Shown here: positions 61,701-64,000 of the stretch, piece after piece | Layout of the letters: each line of letters begins with the position of its first letter | Numbering within the stretch: the stretch's first letter is position 1 | Assembly (NCBI RefSeq): GCF_010093535.1 | Contig: NW_022985175.1 | Coordinates: 1-64,000 of the forward strand | Reading direction: 5' to 3' | Origin: Lindgomyces ingoldianus | Taxonomy: Eukaryota; Ascomycota; Dothideomycetes; Pleosporales; Lindgomycetaceae | Length of the DNA stretch: 64,000 nucleotides | The notes under the pieces: generated by a model | Database searches by the model: none | What the model saw: only the letters and a program-made list of their open reading frames with translations | What the model was told of the DNA's origin: nothing | Made by a program: the position numbers and the translations under genes

Positions 61701-62919
61701 TGACTGCGCCAGAGCCGTAATCATCCAAGACATACGGCGCGACGTAGACGGGAATAGAAGCCTCCGCTGCCGGGGAGAATTGGGAGAGTGGATTCACTGC
61801 CTCGATACCAGAAAGGAGATAGCCTTCCTTGGAATCAGGAGGAAGCGCTTGAGCCCGGCTAAGAAAAGCTCGGAGAGAATCATCGACGCTAGCCATATCT
61901 TGAACTATAGGATGGTTGATAGACAGAGCGAGATATTGAACGCCGAACAGGGTATCTGGTCTCGTAGTAAACACGTCGATTTGACAGTTGTGGCCGGTAG
62001 CATTGACATCAAACCATATCTTCATGCCCTCGGACCGACCAAGCCAGTTGCGTTGCATAGCTAGAACTCTCTCCGGCCAATTGCCGTTCTCCGCTAGTAA
62101 GTCCAGGTCTTTCAGCAAAGGCTCCTGGAATTGCTTGATCTTTAAGAACCACTGCTTCAGCATCTGCTTCTCCACTTTTGCGCCAGAGCGCCATGAACAG
62201 CCGTTCGCGTCTACTTGTTCATTTGCAAGGACAGTTTTATCGACAGGGTCATAGTTGACGAGGGATTCGGCCTGGTAGGCCAGCCCGCGCTCGTGGAGCA
62301 TGAGGAAGATGTGCTGGGTGTGTTTGTAGAACTCGGGGTCGCAGGTTCGGAATTCCTAAACGGGGCAATGCATCAGGGTCACGACTGCCTTTAATGCCCG
62401 AGATATACACACCCTGTCCCAGTCCCAACGCCCACCCATCATGATCATCTGGCTCTTCATCGTCTCGATATTTTGCAAAGTCCACTTCTCGGGATGGATC
62501 CCCCGCTCAATAGCCGCATTCTCGGCCGGCAAGCCAAAGGCATCCCAGCCGATTGGATGGAGGACCGCATGGCCCTGCATCTGGTTGTATCGCGCCAGAA
62601 CATCGGAGATGGTGTAGACTCTCAGGTGTCCCAAGTGTAGTTCTCCGGACGGATATGGGAACATGGGGAGTATGTACGCCTTCCCTTTCTCGAAAACCAG
62701 GGAGCGAGGCCGGACCGGGGGGTAGAGACGCGCTCTCCAGCGCTCCTGCCATTTCGCGTCCAAGGCAGTGAAATCGACCTGTTTCTTGAGCTCTGAGGGC
62801 CATAATTTCTTCGACGAGAAGCTGCGGCGCGCGGGCGCGGGAAATGGCGTTCGTCGTCGGAGGGCTTGCCGCCAGCCCGTAGCGTATGCAGTGAGCCCTC
62901 GCATCACCTCTCCCTGCAA
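58738..62919 (-). CDS. NAM2: Mitochondrial leucyl-tRNA synthetase (NAM2) with C-terminal extension
   Basis: Three exons, 62919-62413, 62355-59558 and 59485-58738, joined in phase to 1350 residues. It charges mitochondrial tRNA-Leu. After a basic presequence come the HIGH motif as HLGH ([15 protein letters not shown]), the CP1 editing domain ([14 protein letters not shown]), CxxC pairs (CASCG, CPKCG) and the KMSKS loop ([12 protein letters not shown]), all intact. The synthetase proper ends near 59750 ([15 protein letters not shown]), after which comes a Lys/Glu/Gln-rich stretch. The last intron (gtaatt..cactaat..ccctag) leads to about 248 further residues, basic and Arg-rich, including [19 protein letters not shown]. 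Usual fungal proteins are about 900-1000 residues. The last exon could instead be a separate gene. The first of two Met codons (62919 or 62904) is the start. Confidence 0.88.
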
Positions 62920-63275
62920 GCATACCGCGCAGCAATGGCTCTCATGTCTGTCGCGAAGAGTGAGTGAATTGGTTGGCCGACAGTCGCAAAAGATTCACTT
63001 AAGCTCCACCGCCAAGCCCAAGGTTTCTGATTTTCCCTCCCTCCTCCGACATAGCAACGGGAGCTAAGCCACATGCGGCGCTAGCACCATCTATCCGCTG
63101 CCAGCTCCGCATCAACCACCATCCATCCACTGGCAATCCAAGCATCTTTGCACATAATAAAGGGGCCTTTCGCTCGCTCCTACTCTCGCCCTTCCTCTCC
63201 GCATATTCCACATGGTCCATGGCGATTCTAAGACGACGTGCAAGGTAGCAGAAACCCATCGATCCGCTCCGTAAA
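62920..63275. promoter_or_regulatory. Shared divergent promoter of NAM2 and the amino-acid permease
   Basis: 356 bases between two start codons facing away from each other. No TATA box or clear factor site was recognised. The short distance suggests both promoters overlap. Confidence 0.4.
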
Positions 63276-64000
63276 ATGTCCGGCCGCTACTCCACCCTCC
63301 CGCCTGCCCCCACCCGCGACTCGCTGGAGCTTGCCTCCCTGGCCTCGTCGTCACACCTTTCCCGGCGCACCTCGATATCCTCGTCCACCTCTGGGCCTCC
63401 CTCGTCGCGGCGGCTCTCCTTCGACGACGAGGACCCCCTTTCCGAACTCAATCCCGCCGGCCGCGGCGACGACTCCCGCCCACAGCGACACAACCGCTCC
63501 TACAGCGTATCCTCCGCCTTCGATTTCGCGCCGAACCTGTTTCCGCTCTCGAGCACCGCGCAGGGATACACGGCGTTGGGTACTCCTAGCAACCCCAACC
63601 TCGATCCGAGTAGTGCGTTGAACGGGGCCGGTCTGGAGAAAAATAAGACCTTGACGTATTTGAACGGCCTGTCGCTAGTCGTGGGCCTTATCATAGGAAG
63701 CGGGATATTCTCCTCGCCCTCCCAAGTCAACAAGAATGCCGGGTCGCCGGGCGCGTCGCTACTCGTGTGGCTGGTTGCGGGGATTCTCGCGTGGACGGGT
63801 GCGGCGAGCTATGCGGAGCTCGGGGGATCCATACCCTTGAACGGCGGCGCGCAGGTCTACCTGTCCAAGATATTTGGGGAATGGGCCGGATTTCTGTTTA
63901 CCTGGTGTGCAGTTTGCGTGCTGAAACCTGGCTCCGCGGCTATCATTGCCATCATCTTCGGCGAATATCTCGTGCGCGCTATTATCGGAGCTGATGCGGC
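63276..64000 (+). CDS. LAT-type amino-acid permease, 5' part
   Basis: The frame opens at ATG 63276 and runs off the window without a stop, giving about 241 residues. A long Ser/Arg/Pro-rich cytoplasmic N-terminus (about 125 residues) precedes the transporter core. Helix 1 contains LSLVVGLIIGSGIFSSP, with the GSGIF motif that in the APC superfamily binds the substrate backbone. Next come LLVWLVAGILAWTGAASYAEL and PLNGGAQVYLSKIFG, then helix 3 (WAGFLFTWCAVCVLKPG). This is the pattern of fungal L-type/methionine-type permeases (MUP1 relatives). The N-terminal tail is longer than usual and may be a target for phosphorylation or ubiquitylation. Substrate is inferred. Confidence 0.85.
   Translation, partial: MSGRYSTLPPAPTRDSLELASLASSSHLSRRTSISSSTSGPPSSRRLSFDDEDPLSELNPAGRGDDSRPQRHNRSYSVSSAFDFAPNLFPLSSTAQGYTALGTPSNPNLDPSSALNGAGLEKNKTLTYLNGLSLVVGLIIGSGIFSSPSQVNKNAGSPGASLLVWLVAGILAWTGAASYAELGGSIPLNGGAQVYLSKIFGEWAGFLFTWCAVCVLKPGSAAIIAIIFGEYLVRAIIGADA

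Noticed and set aside
1..64000. CRISPR array, rRNA, tRNA, biosynthetic gene cluster or telomere repeat
   Set aside because: I looked for spaced direct repeats, tRNA arm motifs, PKS/NRPS-type genes and telomeric runs and saw none. tRNA and small RNA detection by eye is weak, so a covariance-model scan would be decisive.

Overview
The window reads as nuclear DNA of a filamentous ascomycete (Pezizomycotina). Genes carry short spliceosomal introns of about 45-140 bases with GT..AG ends and CTNAY-type branch points. Several proteins are typical of fungi (LYS4, AIM32, CYC2-like, alpha-glucoside permease-like and DHA2 transporters, a HET-like protein). The AT-rich repeats carry the C:G-to-T:A signature of repeat-induced point mutation (RIP). 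The class cannot be fixed from sequence alone; Leotiomycetes is only a guess. All exon limits were read by eye from splice motifs and reading phase.

Region 1 (1-9440) is AT-rich, gene-free and transposon-derived. Its core is a full-length Ty1/copia LTR retrotransposon at 2916-9097, with two 265-base LTRs, a perfect 5-base target duplication (ataac) and a plus-strand polyprotein reduced to stop-ridden traces of integrase, reverse transcriptase and RNase H. The first 2.9 kb look like remains of other elements.

Region 2 (9441-17752) holds a CorA-like membrane protein (minus), a multi-exon HET-like membrane protein with a Pro/Gln-rich N-terminus (plus) and a CYC2-like mitochondrial flavoprotein (plus).

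Region 3 (17753-21892) contains two members of a hAT-like terminal-inverted-repeat family on either side of a small possible gene. Region 4 (21893-26294) has two tandem minus-strand MFS transporters. Region 5 (27856-32434) has LYS4 (homoaconitase, lysine synthesis) head to head with a broken SER1 (phosphoserine aminotransferase). Their shared promoter contains two Gcn4/CPC1-like sites.

Region 6 (34529-45116) has a 7-TM protein with a long Ser/Pro-rich tail, a decayed hAT transposase, a 21-base tandem repeat, a third hAT-like element and a membrane protein of unknown function. Region 7 (46158-55811) mixes two pseudogenes (a multi-TM protein and an AYR1-like short-chain dehydrogenase) with a secreted protein, a tetraspan protein and a living paralogue of the first pseudogene. 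Region 8 (57143-64000) has AIM32, the mitochondrial leucyl-tRNA synthetase with an unusual C-terminal extension, and the start of a LAT-type amino-acid permease.

No biosynthetic gene cluster, CRISPR array, rRNA or tRNA was seen. The points most worth a second look are the LeuRS extension, the HET-like gene whose intron decides between two products, the cluster of pseudogenes with RIP-compatible stops, and the three-member hAT-like family.
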